From: an uncultured Megasphaera sp.
GTDB taxonomy: Bacteria > Bacillota > Negativicutes > Veillonellales > Megasphaeraceae
DNA length: 6,861 nt
NCBI RefSeq assembly: GCF_958350005.1
Contig: NZ_CATWFF010000112.1
Span: 1-6,861 of the forward strand
Direction of reading: 5' to 3'
Made by a program: the position numbers and the translations under genes. This document shows positions 1-5,886 of this stretch, piece after piece; position 1 is the stretch's first letter, and every line of letters starts with the position of its first letter. Below the pieces are notes generated by a model that saw only the letters and a list, made by a program, of their open reading frames with translations, did not search any database and had not been told where the DNA came from.

Positions 1-25
1 GATGAACGTTTTACTTAGATATAGC

Positions 26-54
26 TTGCAAAAATATTCCAACAGGACTATAAT
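26..54 (+). promoter_or_regulatory. Candidate sigma-70 promoter of the vor operon
   Basis: TTGCAA at 26-31 serves as a -35 element (4 of 6 consensus bases). It is followed after exactly 17 bases by a perfect -10 element, TATAAT, at 49-54. Transcription would start near 60-62, giving a leader of about 95 nt before the first gene. The surroundings are AT-rich, unlike the GC-rich coding sequence downstream, and no other promoter of this quality was seen ahead of the five plus-strand genes. The element match is seen directly; activity is inferred. Confidence 0.6.
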
Positions 55-69
55 ATAAATAACGAAAAG

Positions 70-81
70 TCATTACAATGA
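70..81. promoter_or_regulatory. Short inverted repeat, possible operator in the leader
   Basis: TCATT (70-74) and AATGA (77-81) form a perfect inverted repeat around a 2-base centre, about 10 bases after the predicted transcription start. This position would suit a repressor operator. The region is AT-rich, where a repeat of this size can arise by chance, and I do not recognise it as the box of a known regulator. The rest of the leader (82-140) shows no strong hairpin, terminator or riboswitch that I can identify. Confidence 0.2.
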
Positions 82-140
82 TTACGAATACAAAATACTC
101 ATCAAAATTATGATAAAACACACATCGAGAAGGATGCATG

Positions 141-147
141 AAAGGAG
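141..147 (+). promoter_or_regulatory. Ribosome binding site that decides the ATPase start
   Basis: AAAGGAG lies 8 bases before the ATG at 156. The alternative in-frame ATG at 138 has only AAGGA three bases upstream, too close to work well, and choosing it would place this strong site inside the coding sequence. The start at 156 is therefore preferred. Confidence 0.7.
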
Positions 148-155
148 CACAGATC

Positions 156-833
156 ATGCAGAATTGGATAGATGCCGCACGTCTGACCGTCATTGTCGGA
201 CATTTTGGCAGCGGTAAAACCGAAGTGGCCGTCAACCTGGCCATGGCCATTGCCAAAGAAGGAAAGCCTTTTGCCCTGGCTGATCTGGATGTAGTCGATC
301 CCTATTTTCGGTCCCGCGAATGCAAGGACCTTATTGAGGCCCACGGCGGCCGGCTCATAGCCAGCTCCCAAAGCCAGATGGATGCAGACCTGCCTTCCAT
401 GCCGCCTGACGTGTTTGCCCTGTTTGACAATCCGCAGCTCTGCGGCGTTCTGGATATTGGCGGCGATCCTTCCGGCGCCCGCGTACTGGCCCGGTACCGC
501 CATCAGCTCAGGAAATGCGGCGCCCGCGTTCTCTGCGTCGTAAACGGCAACCGGCCTTTATCGGATACGCCGGAAAAAGCGGCGGCTTATGTGAAGAATA
601 TTGAAAAAGCGTCAGGCATGACGGTAGACGGGCTTATTAATAATACCCACTGCTGTCACCTTACGGAACTGGATGACATCCGTTCCGGCGCGGCGCTGAC
701 GGAAAAAGTATCGGAACTAACCGGAATCCCTGTGATCTGCCATGCTGTCCCCCTATCACTGGCAGAACAGGCTTCGGAGTTTATAACCCCTGTATTCCCT
801 ATGACCTTGTACATGAAGAAACCCTGGGAATGA
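156..833 (+). CDS. P-loop ATPase (SIMIBI/CobQ-MinD-like) linked to the oxidoreductase operon
   Basis: This 225-residue soluble protein has a Walker A motif, GHFGSGKT, at residues 15-22. A switch-like DLDVVDPYFRSRE lies at 43-55, an LDIGGDP that fits a Walker B or switch II strand at 99-105, and INNTH, a possible base-recognition segment, at 161-165. The fold suggested is the SIMIBI class of NTPases (CobQ/CobB/MinD/ParA relatives). It lacks the ParA/MinD signature lysine (KGG start) and the CxxC of the Nbp35/Mrp iron-sulfur carriers, so neither plasmid partition nor Fe-S scaffolding is supported by motif. I see no signal peptide or membrane segment. It is first in the operon, 32 bases before the ferredoxin subunit gene, and I recall similar ATPases beside 2-oxoacid:ferredoxin oxidoreductase genes in related anaerobes. 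A role in assembling or regulating that enzyme is inference only; the biochemical function is unknown. The start was chosen by the AAAGGAG site at 141-147. Confidence 0.8.
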   Translation: MQNWIDAARLTVIVGHFGSGKTEVAVNLAMAIAKEGKPFALADLDVVDPYFRSRECKDLIEAHGGRLIASSQSQMDADLPSMPPDVFALFDNPQLCGVLDIGGDPSGARVLARYRHQLRKCGARVLCVVNGNRPLSDTPEKAAAYVKNIEKASGMTVDGLINNTHCCHLTELDDIRSGAALTEKVSELTGIPVICHAVPLSLAEQASEFITPVFPMTLYMKKPWE

Positions 834-847
834 GTTACCCGCAAAAG

Positions 848-854
848 AAAGGAG
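848..854 (+). promoter_or_regulatory. Ribosome binding site that decides the ferredoxin start
   Basis: AAAGGAG lies 11 bases before the ATG at 866 and 17 before the ATG at 872, which favours 866. A further in-frame ATG at 830 overlaps the ATPase stop codon as ATGA, but it would add 12 residues (MSYPQKKGDVLP) that do not look like part of this ferredoxin family and would put this site inside the gene. Confidence 0.65.
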
Positions 855-865
855 ACGTTTTACCT

Positions 866-1078
866 ATGGCAATGCATTTGACCTTCAGAAAAGAGCGCTG
901 CAAAGGCTGCGGTTTGTGCATCGGCGTTTGTCCCAAACATATTCTGGCCCTGGAAGAAGGCACGAATATTAAAGGCTACCGGCCGGCAACCTGTACGGAC
1001 GAATCCCTTTGCATCGGCTGCGCAAGCTGCGCAAGAATCTGTCCGGATTCGATTATTACTGTTGAAAAAGACGACTGA
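866..1078 (+). CDS. vorD: 2-oxoacid:ferredoxin oxidoreductase, delta (ferredoxin) subunit
   Basis: This 70-residue protein has two classical [4Fe-4S] motifs: cysteines 12, 15, 18 and 22 (CKGCGLCIGVCP) and cysteines 49, 52, 55 and 59 (CIGCASCARICP). An additional Cys43 stands in the linker. The layout matches the small ferredoxin-like delta subunit of four-subunit VOR/KOR enzymes, which passes electrons from the thiamine-pyrophosphate site to external ferredoxin. Size and the opening (HLTFRKERCKGCG) fit that family. It sits just before the alpha subunit gene (21-base gap), so a stand-alone ferredoxin is unlikely. The KorD/VorD name depends on the substrate of the whole complex, which sequence alone does not settle; VorD is chosen because the alpha subunit looks VorB-like. 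Confidence 0.88.
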   Translation: MAMHLTFRKERCKGCGLCIGVCPKHILALEEGTNIKGYRPATCTDESLCIGCASCARICPDSIITVEKDD

Positions 1079-1099
1079 GAGAAGGAGTGAACCATATCC

Positions 1100-2167
1100 A
1101 TGAAACGAGAAATCTGGAAGGGTAGTGAAGCCATTGCCGAAGCCGCTATTCGTGCAGGCTGTCGTGGATTCTTTGGCTATCCTATTACCCCGCAAAATGA
1201 AATTCCTGAATATATGTCCCTGAAAATGCCTGAAGCTGGCGGCGTATTTGTCCAGGCTGAATCGGAAGTGGCCGCTATTAACATGGTATACGGCGCAGCT
1301 GCTACGGGCATTCGCGCCATGACGTCTTCGTCGTCTCCCGGCGTGAGCCTGAAGCAGGAAGGCATCAGCTATACAGCAGGCGCCAAACTGCCGGCTGTTA
1401 TCGTCAACGTCATGCGCGGCGGACCGGGCCTGGGCTCCATTCAGCCGTCGCAGGCCGATTACTATCAGGCAACCCGCGGCGGCGGCAACGGCGACTATCG
1501 TACGCCTGTCCTGGCACCGGCCAATCTGCAGGAAGCTGTCGACCTCGTACAGGAAGCCTTCGACATTGCCGATCAGTACCGCACGCCTGTCGTTGTACTG
1601 GCTGACGGCCTTATTGGGCAGATGATGGAACCGATTGTCTGGCACGATATCAAAAAACGGGAATTGCCGGCAAAAGACTGGGCTGCCAGCGGCCGCGGCG
1701 ACCGGGATCACAACAACTTTATCAACTCCCTGCTCATCGATGCGCCGGCCTGTGAAAAGCATAATCAGGAACTCCTCGACACGTATCATGAAATTGAAGA
1801 AAAAGAAGTCCGCTGGGAAGAACTGATGACAGACGACGCAGAAGTATTGATTACGGCTTATGGCACACCGGCCCGTATTGCCATTACAGCTGCGGAAAAT
1901 CTTCGCAAAAAAGGAATCAAAGCCGGCGTGTTCCGTCCCATTACGCTGTGGCCTTTCCCGACGAAGCGCCTGAAAGAACTGGCTGTACAGGATTCGATCA
2001 AGGTCATTCTCGACGTGGAAATGAGCACCGGTCAGATGCTGGACGACGTCAATCTGGCAGTAGCCGAAAAGAAACCGGTTCGCTTCTATGGCCGGTTCGG
2101 CGGCATGATTCCGACCGTATCGGAAATTGAAACGGCAGCAGAAAAAGCAATGGGGGAGGTACAGTAA
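1100..2167 (+). CDS. vorB: 2-oxoacid:ferredoxin oxidoreductase alpha subunit, VorB type (3-methyl-2-oxobutanoate)
   Basis: This 355-residue protein is the alpha subunit, carrying the pyrimidine-binding and C-terminal transketolase-like domains of a 2-oxoacid:ferredoxin oxidoreductase. Visible family motifs are GYPITPQNEIPEY (26-38), QAESEVAAINM (52-62), the serine-rich TSSSSPGVSLKQEG (75-88), NVMRGGPGLG (103-112) and RPITLWPFP (279-287). The glutamate in QAESE is the likely residue that activates the thiamine pyrophosphate ring. These stretches recall VorB, the 2-oxoisovalerate enzyme that converts branched-chain 2-oxoacids plus CoA to acyl-CoA, CO2 and reduced ferredoxin; 2-oxoglutarate enzymes (KorA) are close relatives and cannot be excluded. 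Length is normal for the separate-subunit form. GAAGGAG at 1081-1087 precedes the start by 12 bases, slightly long, but no better ATG is nearby. The gene ends one base before the beta subunit start. Confidence 0.9.
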   Translation: MKREIWKGSEAIAEAAIRAGCRGFFGYPITPQNEIPEYMSLKMPEAGGVFVQAESEVAAINMVYGAAATGIRAMTSSSSPGVSLKQEGISYTAGAKLPAVIVNVMRGGPGLGSIQPSQADYYQATRGGGNGDYRTPVLAPANLQEAVDLVQEAFDIADQYRTPVVVLADGLIGQMMEPIVWHDIKKRELPAKDWAASGRGDRDHNNFINSLLIDAPACEKHNQELLDTYHEIEEKEVRWEELMTDDAEVLITAYGTPARIAITAAENLRKKGIKAGVFRPITLWPFPTKRLKELAVQDSIKVILDVEMSTGQMLDDVNLAVAEKKPVRFYGRFGGMIPTVSEIETAAEKAMGEVQ

Positions 2168-2168
2168 T

Positions 2169-2912
2169 ATGAAGACGATATATGCAAAGTCCAAAGGACT
2201 GCAGGATACGGAACTGCATTATTGCCCCGGCTGCAGCCACGGTATTGTACATAAATTAGTAGCAGAAACGCTGGAAGAAATGGACGCTATCGGCACGACT
2301 ATCGGCGTATGTCCCGTCGGCTGTTCCGTCTTTGCCGGCAACTATTTTGCCTGCGATATGATTGAAGCCGCTCATGGCCGTGCACCTGCTGTAGCTACGG
2401 CAGTCAAGCGCACCCATCCCAACGTCCCTGTATTCACCTATCAGGGCGACGGCGACCTGGCCTCCATTGGCGCGGCAGAAATCGTACATGCAGCTATGCG
2501 CGGCGAAAAATTCACGACTATTTTCATTAACAACGCCATTTACGGCATGACTGGCGGCCAGATGGCGCCGACGACCCTGATCGGCCAGAAAGCGACAACA
2601 GCTCCTCTGGGCCGGACCGTCGAACAGGCCGGCAAGCCCATGCGGGTAGCTGAAATGCTCTCCACCCTGGACGGCCTCGTCTATGCAGAACGGGTCTGCG
2701 TCGTCGATATTCCCCACCTGGTCAAGGCGAAAAAAGCTATTCAGAAAGCCTTTAAGCGGCAGATGAACGGCGACGGCTTTACGTTTATTGAAGTTCTGTG
2801 TGCCTGCCCGACGAACTGGGGCATGGACATTCATGAAGCGAATAAATGGCTCATGGAAAACATGGCAGCCTACTATCCTCTCGGCGTAATCAAAGATACG
2901 GAGGTGCAATAA
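2169..2912 (+). CDS. vorA: 2-oxoacid:ferredoxin oxidoreductase beta subunit (thiamine pyrophosphate binding)
   Basis: This 247-residue beta subunit binds the diphosphate of thiamine pyrophosphate through the GDG...NN motif, seen as GDGDLASIG at 93-101 and NNAIYGMTGGQ at 121-131. The N-terminal CPGCSHG (19-25) and VCPVGC (47-52) and the later CPTNWGM (213-219) are typical of VOR/KOR beta subunits. With the alpha subunit it forms the active site that decarboxylates the 2-oxoacid. The start at 2169 follows GGGGGAGGT (2152-2160) with ideal spacing. An upstream in-frame ATG at 2127 would overlap vorB by about 40 bases and add 14 residues rich in K, Q and R, so it is rejected. The gap to vorB is 1 base and to the gamma gene 1 base, consistent with translational coupling and fixed stoichiometry. 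The vorA/korB naming carries the same substrate uncertainty as the alpha subunit. Confidence 0.9.
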   Translation: MKTIYAKSKGLQDTELHYCPGCSHGIVHKLVAETLEEMDAIGTTIGVCPVGCSVFAGNYFACDMIEAAHGRAPAVATAVKRTHPNVPVFTYQGDGDLASIGAAEIVHAAMRGEKFTTIFINNAIYGMTGGQMAPTTLIGQKATTAPLGRTVEQAGKPMRVAEMLSTLDGLVYAERVCVVDIPHLVKAKKAIQKAFKRQMNGDGFTFIEVLCACPTNWGMDIHEANKWLMENMAAYYPLGVIKDTEVQ

Positions 2913-2913
2913 G

Positions 2914-3453
2914 ATGAAACACGAAATTATCCTCTCCGGTTTTGGCGGCCAGGGCGTTATGTCGATCGGTAAAAACCTGGTAGAAGCAGGCCTGGAAGAA
3001 GATCTGCAGGTTTCATGGGTACCGTCGTATGGCCCGGAAATGCGCGGCGGCACGGCAAACTGTACGGTCATTATCAGTGACGAACGCATTGGCTCGCCTC
3101 TGGTAGAACATCCGTCGGAAATCGTCGTCATGAACCGTGCGGCTCTGGCAAAATTCGGCCCCCAGGTACAGAAAGGCGGCACTATCTTCATTAACAGCAG
3201 CATTGTTCCTGATAAAGTAGACCGTGACGATGTGACTGTCCACTATGTGCCGTGCGACGATATTGCCCGCGAAATCGGCAACGCCAAAGTCAGCAATATG
3301 GTCATGCTCGGTGCCTACGTAGGCGCGACGAAAGTGCTGAAAGTAGAAACGATTGAAAACATGATTCATGAAATGTTTACGGGCAAGAAGGCAAAACTCG
3401 TGCCCCTGAATATGGATGCTCTGAAACGCGGCATTGCCAGCGTAGAAGGGTAA
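2914..3453 (+). CDS. vorC: 2-oxoacid:ferredoxin oxidoreductase gamma subunit
   Basis: This 179-residue gamma subunit begins with the family motif SGFGGQGVM (8-16). It continues with WVPSYGPEMRGGTANC (35-50), a strongly conserved block of the oxidoreductase gamma domain implicated in CoA binding and subunit contacts, and ends in a helical region with NMVMLGAYVG (128-137). Length is normal for the separate polypeptide, which in pyruvate:ferredoxin oxidoreductases is fused into one chain. GGAGGTG at 2900-2906 sits 7 bases before the ATG, overlapping the end of the beta gene. It is the last gene of the plus-strand operon. The stop at 3451-3453 is followed by 46 bases and then the convergent hairpin. 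Together with the three preceding genes the enzyme has all four expected subunits and no visible defect. Confidence 0.9.
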   Translation: MKHEIILSGFGGQGVMSIGKNLVEAGLEEDLQVSWVPSYGPEMRGGTANCTVIISDERIGSPLVEHPSEIVVMNRAALAKFGPQVQKGGTIFINSSIVPDKVDRDDVTVHYVPCDDIAREIGNAKVSNMVMLGAYVGATKVLKVETIENMIHEMFTGKKAKLVPLNMDALKRGIASVEG

Positions 3454-3494
3454 CAGACCTTGCAGAAACTCCTTTTGCGGGTGTTTCCATACAG

Positions 3495-3540
3495 AAAAAG
3501 CAGGCCCCAGCGCCGCCTTTCGGACGGCGCTGGGGCCTGC
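3495..3540 (-). terminator. Intrinsic terminator of the minus-strand phosphonate operon
   Basis: Perfect 16-bp inverted repeat: GCAGGCCCCAGCGCCG at 3500-3515 and CGGCGCTGGGGCCTGC at 3525-3540, with a 9-base centre. Read on the minus strand, the stem is followed immediately by TTTTT (3499 to 3495), as a Rho-independent terminator requires, and it begins 13 bases after the dehydrogenase stop. On the plus strand the stem is followed by GTATGTGTGTATA, which has no T run, so termination of the vor operon here is possible but less well supported. No separate plus-strand terminator was found between 3454 and 3499. Confidence 0.85.
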
Positions 3541-3553
3541 GTATGTGTGTATA

Positions 3554-4663
3554 TCAGTTTTCCCGGCACAACATCGTCTGGTACAGGGAATACAGATCGT
3601 CGTACTGCAGGGCAACGGGATTGTTGGACAGGCGCTGCAGGTTGACTGACCGGCTGAGCAGATCCAGATCCTGCTGGGAACGGAGTGTCGGCACAGGCAG
3701 ATCCAGGGAGCGCATAAGGCTGCTCATGAAACGGGCCCCTTCTTCCGGCGAGGGCTGGCCCAGGAGTGCTGCCAGTTCCTGAAACGTCCTGGCCACGTAA
3801 TCGGCACCGCGGGCATCAGCCGTCTGATCCAGATGGGTCAGCATATACGGCCAGAGCCGGGTAAGGCACAGGCTGGCAGCGTGACCGTGGGCAATGCCGT
3901 ACAGGCCGGTCAGCTTGTAGCTCATGGCGTGGGCTGCTGTCGTCGTGGTCATGTTGATGGCCTTTCCGGCCAGATTGGCGGCGTGGAGCATGGCCCGGTT
4001 CCCTTCGACGGTGTCATTCAGATAGCCTTTATAGGCAGACAGGAAAGTCTCAATGGCTTCGCCGGCCAGTTTCTGGCTTTCCGGCGTAGCGCGGACGGAC
4101 CAGTACGATTCGATGGCATGGCACAGGGCGTCGAGCATGGTAGCCTTGCGCTGGTACAGCGGCAGTCCGGACAGGAGCGTCGGATTGAGGACGACATAAT
4201 CTGGCGTCAGACTTTCGTGAGCCACGGAATACTTCTTGCCTTCATAGTAGACGACGGCAAAATGGGTAGCTTCGCTGCCGGTCCCGGCAGTCGTCGGCAC
4301 AGCCAGATGGGGGATGGAATTAGCCGTAATGGACTGCGTAATATACGGCGTATCTGCCGCCATGCCGTCAAAGGCTTTAATGCTTTTGGCCACGTCCATG
4401 GGACTGCCGCCGCCGACGGATACGAGCATGTCACAGTGCTGTTCCTGGAACAGATGGAGCCCTTTTACGACCGATTCGTACTTGGGATTCGGTTCGTAAT
4501 CATGGAAGGGAACAGCCGTAATATCCCGGCTGTGGACGAGTTTGTCATAGGCCGGATTCTTCATAAAGGAATGGCCGCATACGAGGAGCGGGCGGCGGCA
4601 GCCGGCCTGCTGCACGGCACTCATAATGGAATCATATACAGGTAAGGCGGCTGCTTGCAGCAT
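3554..4663 (-). CDS. Iron-type alcohol dehydrogenase, probable phosphonoacetaldehyde reductase
   Basis: This 369-residue group III (Fe-type) alcohol dehydrogenase is full length. The NAD(P) loop is VGGGSPMDVAK (83-93), followed by PTTAGTGSE (123-131). Predicted metal ligands are Asp178, His182, His245 and His259; their spacing (4, 63, 14) equals that of lactaldehyde reductase FucO, so the active site appears intact. Within the family, stretches such as EPNPKYESVVKG (57-68), TMLDALCHAIES (175-186) and AANLAGKAIN (228-237) recall phosphonoacetaldehyde reductases (PhpC-like), which reduce phosphonoacetaldehyde to 2-hydroxyethylphosphonate. The preceding phnW makes exactly that aldehyde, which supports the assignment. 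A related sulfonate reaction (sulfoacetaldehyde to isethionate) or general aldehyde reduction remains possible. The start is the ATG at 4663; a TTG two codons upstream is only 2 bases from the Shine-Dalgarno. Last gene of its operon, ending 13 bases before the terminator. Confidence 0.82.
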   Translation of the reverse strand: MLQAAALPVYDSIMSAVQQAGCRRPLLVCGHSFMKNPAYDKLVHSRDITAVPFHDYEPNPKYESVVKGLHLFQEQHCDMLVSVGGGSPMDVAKSIKAFDGMAADTPYITQSITANSIPHLAVPTTAGTGSEATHFAVVYYEGKKYSVAHESLTPDYVVLNPTLLSGLPLYQRKATMLDALCHAIESYWSVRATPESQKLAGEAIETFLSAYKGYLNDTVEGNRAMLHAANLAGKAINMTTTTAAHAMSYKLTGLYGIAHGHAASLCLTRLWPYMLTHLDQTADARGADYVARTFQELAALLGQPSPEEGARFMSSLMRSLDLPVPTLRSQQDLDLLSRSVNLQRLSNNPVALQYDDLYSLYQTMLCREN

Positions 4664-4671
4664 CGTCAAAA

Positions 4672-4678
4672 CTCCTTT
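4672..4678 (-). promoter_or_regulatory. Ribosome binding site that decides the dehydrogenase start
   Basis: On the minus strand AAAGGAG reads from 4678 to 4672. It lies 8 bases before the ATG at 4663-4661 but only 2 bases before the in-frame TTG at 4669-4667. The ATG start, giving MLQAAALPVY, is therefore preferred over the longer TTG start. Confidence 0.75.
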
Positions 4679-4696
4679 CAGTACGAAAACACAGAA

Positions 4697-5854
4697 TTAC
4701 TTATCATAGCGAACGGGAACGGCTACGTTCATTTCAGCCAGTACGTCTTTCATGGCAGCCCAGAAGCTCTTAATGTCATCGGGGTAAATGGCGCCGAGGG
4801 AGCACAGGCGGAACGTATGGAAATCGGATACCTTGCCGGGATAAATGGTAAATCCCTTATCATAGAGCAGATCGTGCATCTTTTCAAAGGTGAAATTCGG
4901 GTCGTCCGGGTACATCAGGGCCAGGACCAGACGGGACTGGTAATCCAGGTTAATGAGCGGCTTGAAGCCAAAGGTTTCTGCTCCCTTGACCAGTTCCTTC
5001 CATACGGCCTGATGGCGTTCCCATTTGCCCTGTTCCCCTTCGGCAAAATATTCTTTAATCCCCTGCAGGGCCGAGTAAATCGTCTGTACTGGCGGCGTGA
5101 AATGCATTTCTCCTTTGTCGCGGATAAAGCTATACTGCATGTATAGATTGGTGTAGTACGAACGGGTCGGATAATTCTTGGATTCTTCCATCAGGGCCGT
5201 GTTGCCGATGACGAAGGACAGGCCTGTCATGGCCATGATGCCTTTCTGAGCCGACGCCATAATGAAGTCCAGGTTGTCTTTTTCCAGGTCAATGGGGACC
5301 ATGGCGTACGACGATGTCGTGTCGGCAATCATGGTGCAGCCGTGTTCATGAGCGGCCTTGCCGATAGCGCGGATCGGGTTCAGCACGCCTGTCCCCGTTT
5401 CGTGATGGCAGCAGTAGACGACGGCAATATCGTGATTCGTATCAGCATCGAGAACTTCTTTGACTTTGGCTACGTCAATCGGTTCCGTATAGGAGAATTT
5501 CAGGTCAACATGGTCGATATGATAGTAGCGGCAGACGTCGGCAGCCCGGCTGGAATAGGAGCCATTGTCGAGAACGAGGATTTTCTTGCCTGCCGGTACG
5601 AGGGAATTGACGCATACGTCGATGTTCAGCGTGCCGGAGCCGCAGAACAATACAGCTGTGTATTTGTTCAGGTCGCCGTGAGCGATTTTGACCAGCGATT
5701 CGCCCAGTTCTTTCATAATATGGCCAAATTCTTTTTCCCGCGGGCAAATATCGGGAACGACCTGGGCGTATTTTACGGTATCCGTCGTCGTGGCGGGACC
5801 GGGATTGAGCAGAATATTGCGTTTGATTTTGGGAAGTGTGGAAATGTCTAACAT
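4697..5854 (-). CDS. phnW: 2-aminoethylphosphonate:pyruvate transaminase
   Basis: This 385-residue class V, PLP-dependent aminotransferase transfers the amino group of 2-aminoethylphosphonate to pyruvate, giving phosphonoacetaldehyde and L-alanine. Visible features are the N-terminal NILLNPGPATTTDTVKYAQ (13-31), CGSGT (71-75, cofactor phosphate contact), IADTTSSYA (176-184, Asp178 facing the pyridine nitrogen), SAQKGIMAMTG (201-211, Lys204 the likely Schiff-base lysine) and TFRLCSLGAI (347-356, whose Arg349 is a candidate acid-group contact). The wording NILLNPGPATTTD and SAQKGIMAMTGLSF recalls the PhnW form found in, or fused to, phosphonate biosynthesis proteins rather than the classical catabolic E. 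coli/Salmonella type, although it is a single domain here. The Shine-Dalgarno AGGAGGA (5870-5864) is 9 bases from the ATG. It lies 32 bases after the transporter gene and 33 before the aldehyde reductase gene. Related alanine:glyoxylate or serine aminotransferases are less likely given the neighbours. Confidence 0.88.
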   Translation of the reverse strand: MLDISTLPKIKRNILLNPGPATTTDTVKYAQVVPDICPREKEFGHIMKELGESLVKIAHGDLNKYTAVLFCGSGTLNIDVCVNSLVPAGKKILVLDNGSYSSRAADVCRYYHIDHVDLKFSYTEPIDVAKVKEVLDADTNHDIAVVYCCHHETGTGVLNPIRAIGKAAHEHGCTMIADTTSSYAMVPIDLEKDNLDFIMASAQKGIMAMTGLSFVIGNTALMEESKNYPTRSYYTNLYMQYSFIRDKGEMHFTPPVQTIYSALQGIKEYFAEGEQGKWERHQAVWKELVKGAETFGFKPLINLDYQSRLVLALMYPDDPNFTFEKMHDLLYDKGFTIYPGKVSDFHTFRLCSLGAIYPDDIKSFWAAMKDVLAEMNVAVPVRYDK

Positions 5855-5886
5855 AATTTGAAATCCTCCTTAACAGTACGTGATAC

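Noticed and set aside
830..865. Upstream start of the ferredoxin gene overlapping the ATPase stop (ATGA)
   Set aside because: Coupling by ATGA is tempting, but the added 12 residues do not fit the family and a good AAAGGAG followed by ATG at 866 lies inside that stretch.
2127..2168. Upstream in-frame start of the beta subunit inside vorB
   Set aside because: The extension is a K/Q/R-rich segment that matches the out-of-frame end of vorB, while GGGGGAGGT is ideally placed for the ATG at 2169.
860..2194. Long minus-strand open frame (444 codons) opposite vorD and vorB
   Set aside because: It runs antisense to two genes with clear motifs. Its translation is low-complexity and cysteine/phenylalanine-rich with no recognisable domain, and such frames are a common by-product of GC-rich codon bias.
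2256..3203. Minus-strand open frame (315 codons) opposite vorA and vorC
   Set aside because: It is antisense to well-supported subunits, has no family motif and no convincing ribosome binding site, and is explained by codon bias.
3465..3487. Second small stem (GAAAC...GTTTC) after vorC as a plus-strand terminator
   Set aside because: Only 5 bp plus a mismatch and 2-3 weaker pairs, with no following T run; too weak to call.
3833..4645. Plus-strand open frame (270 codons) opposite the alcohol dehydrogenase
   Set aside because: The minus-strand frame has an intact metal site and cofactor loop. The plus-strand translation is glycine/valine-rich without recognisable motifs.
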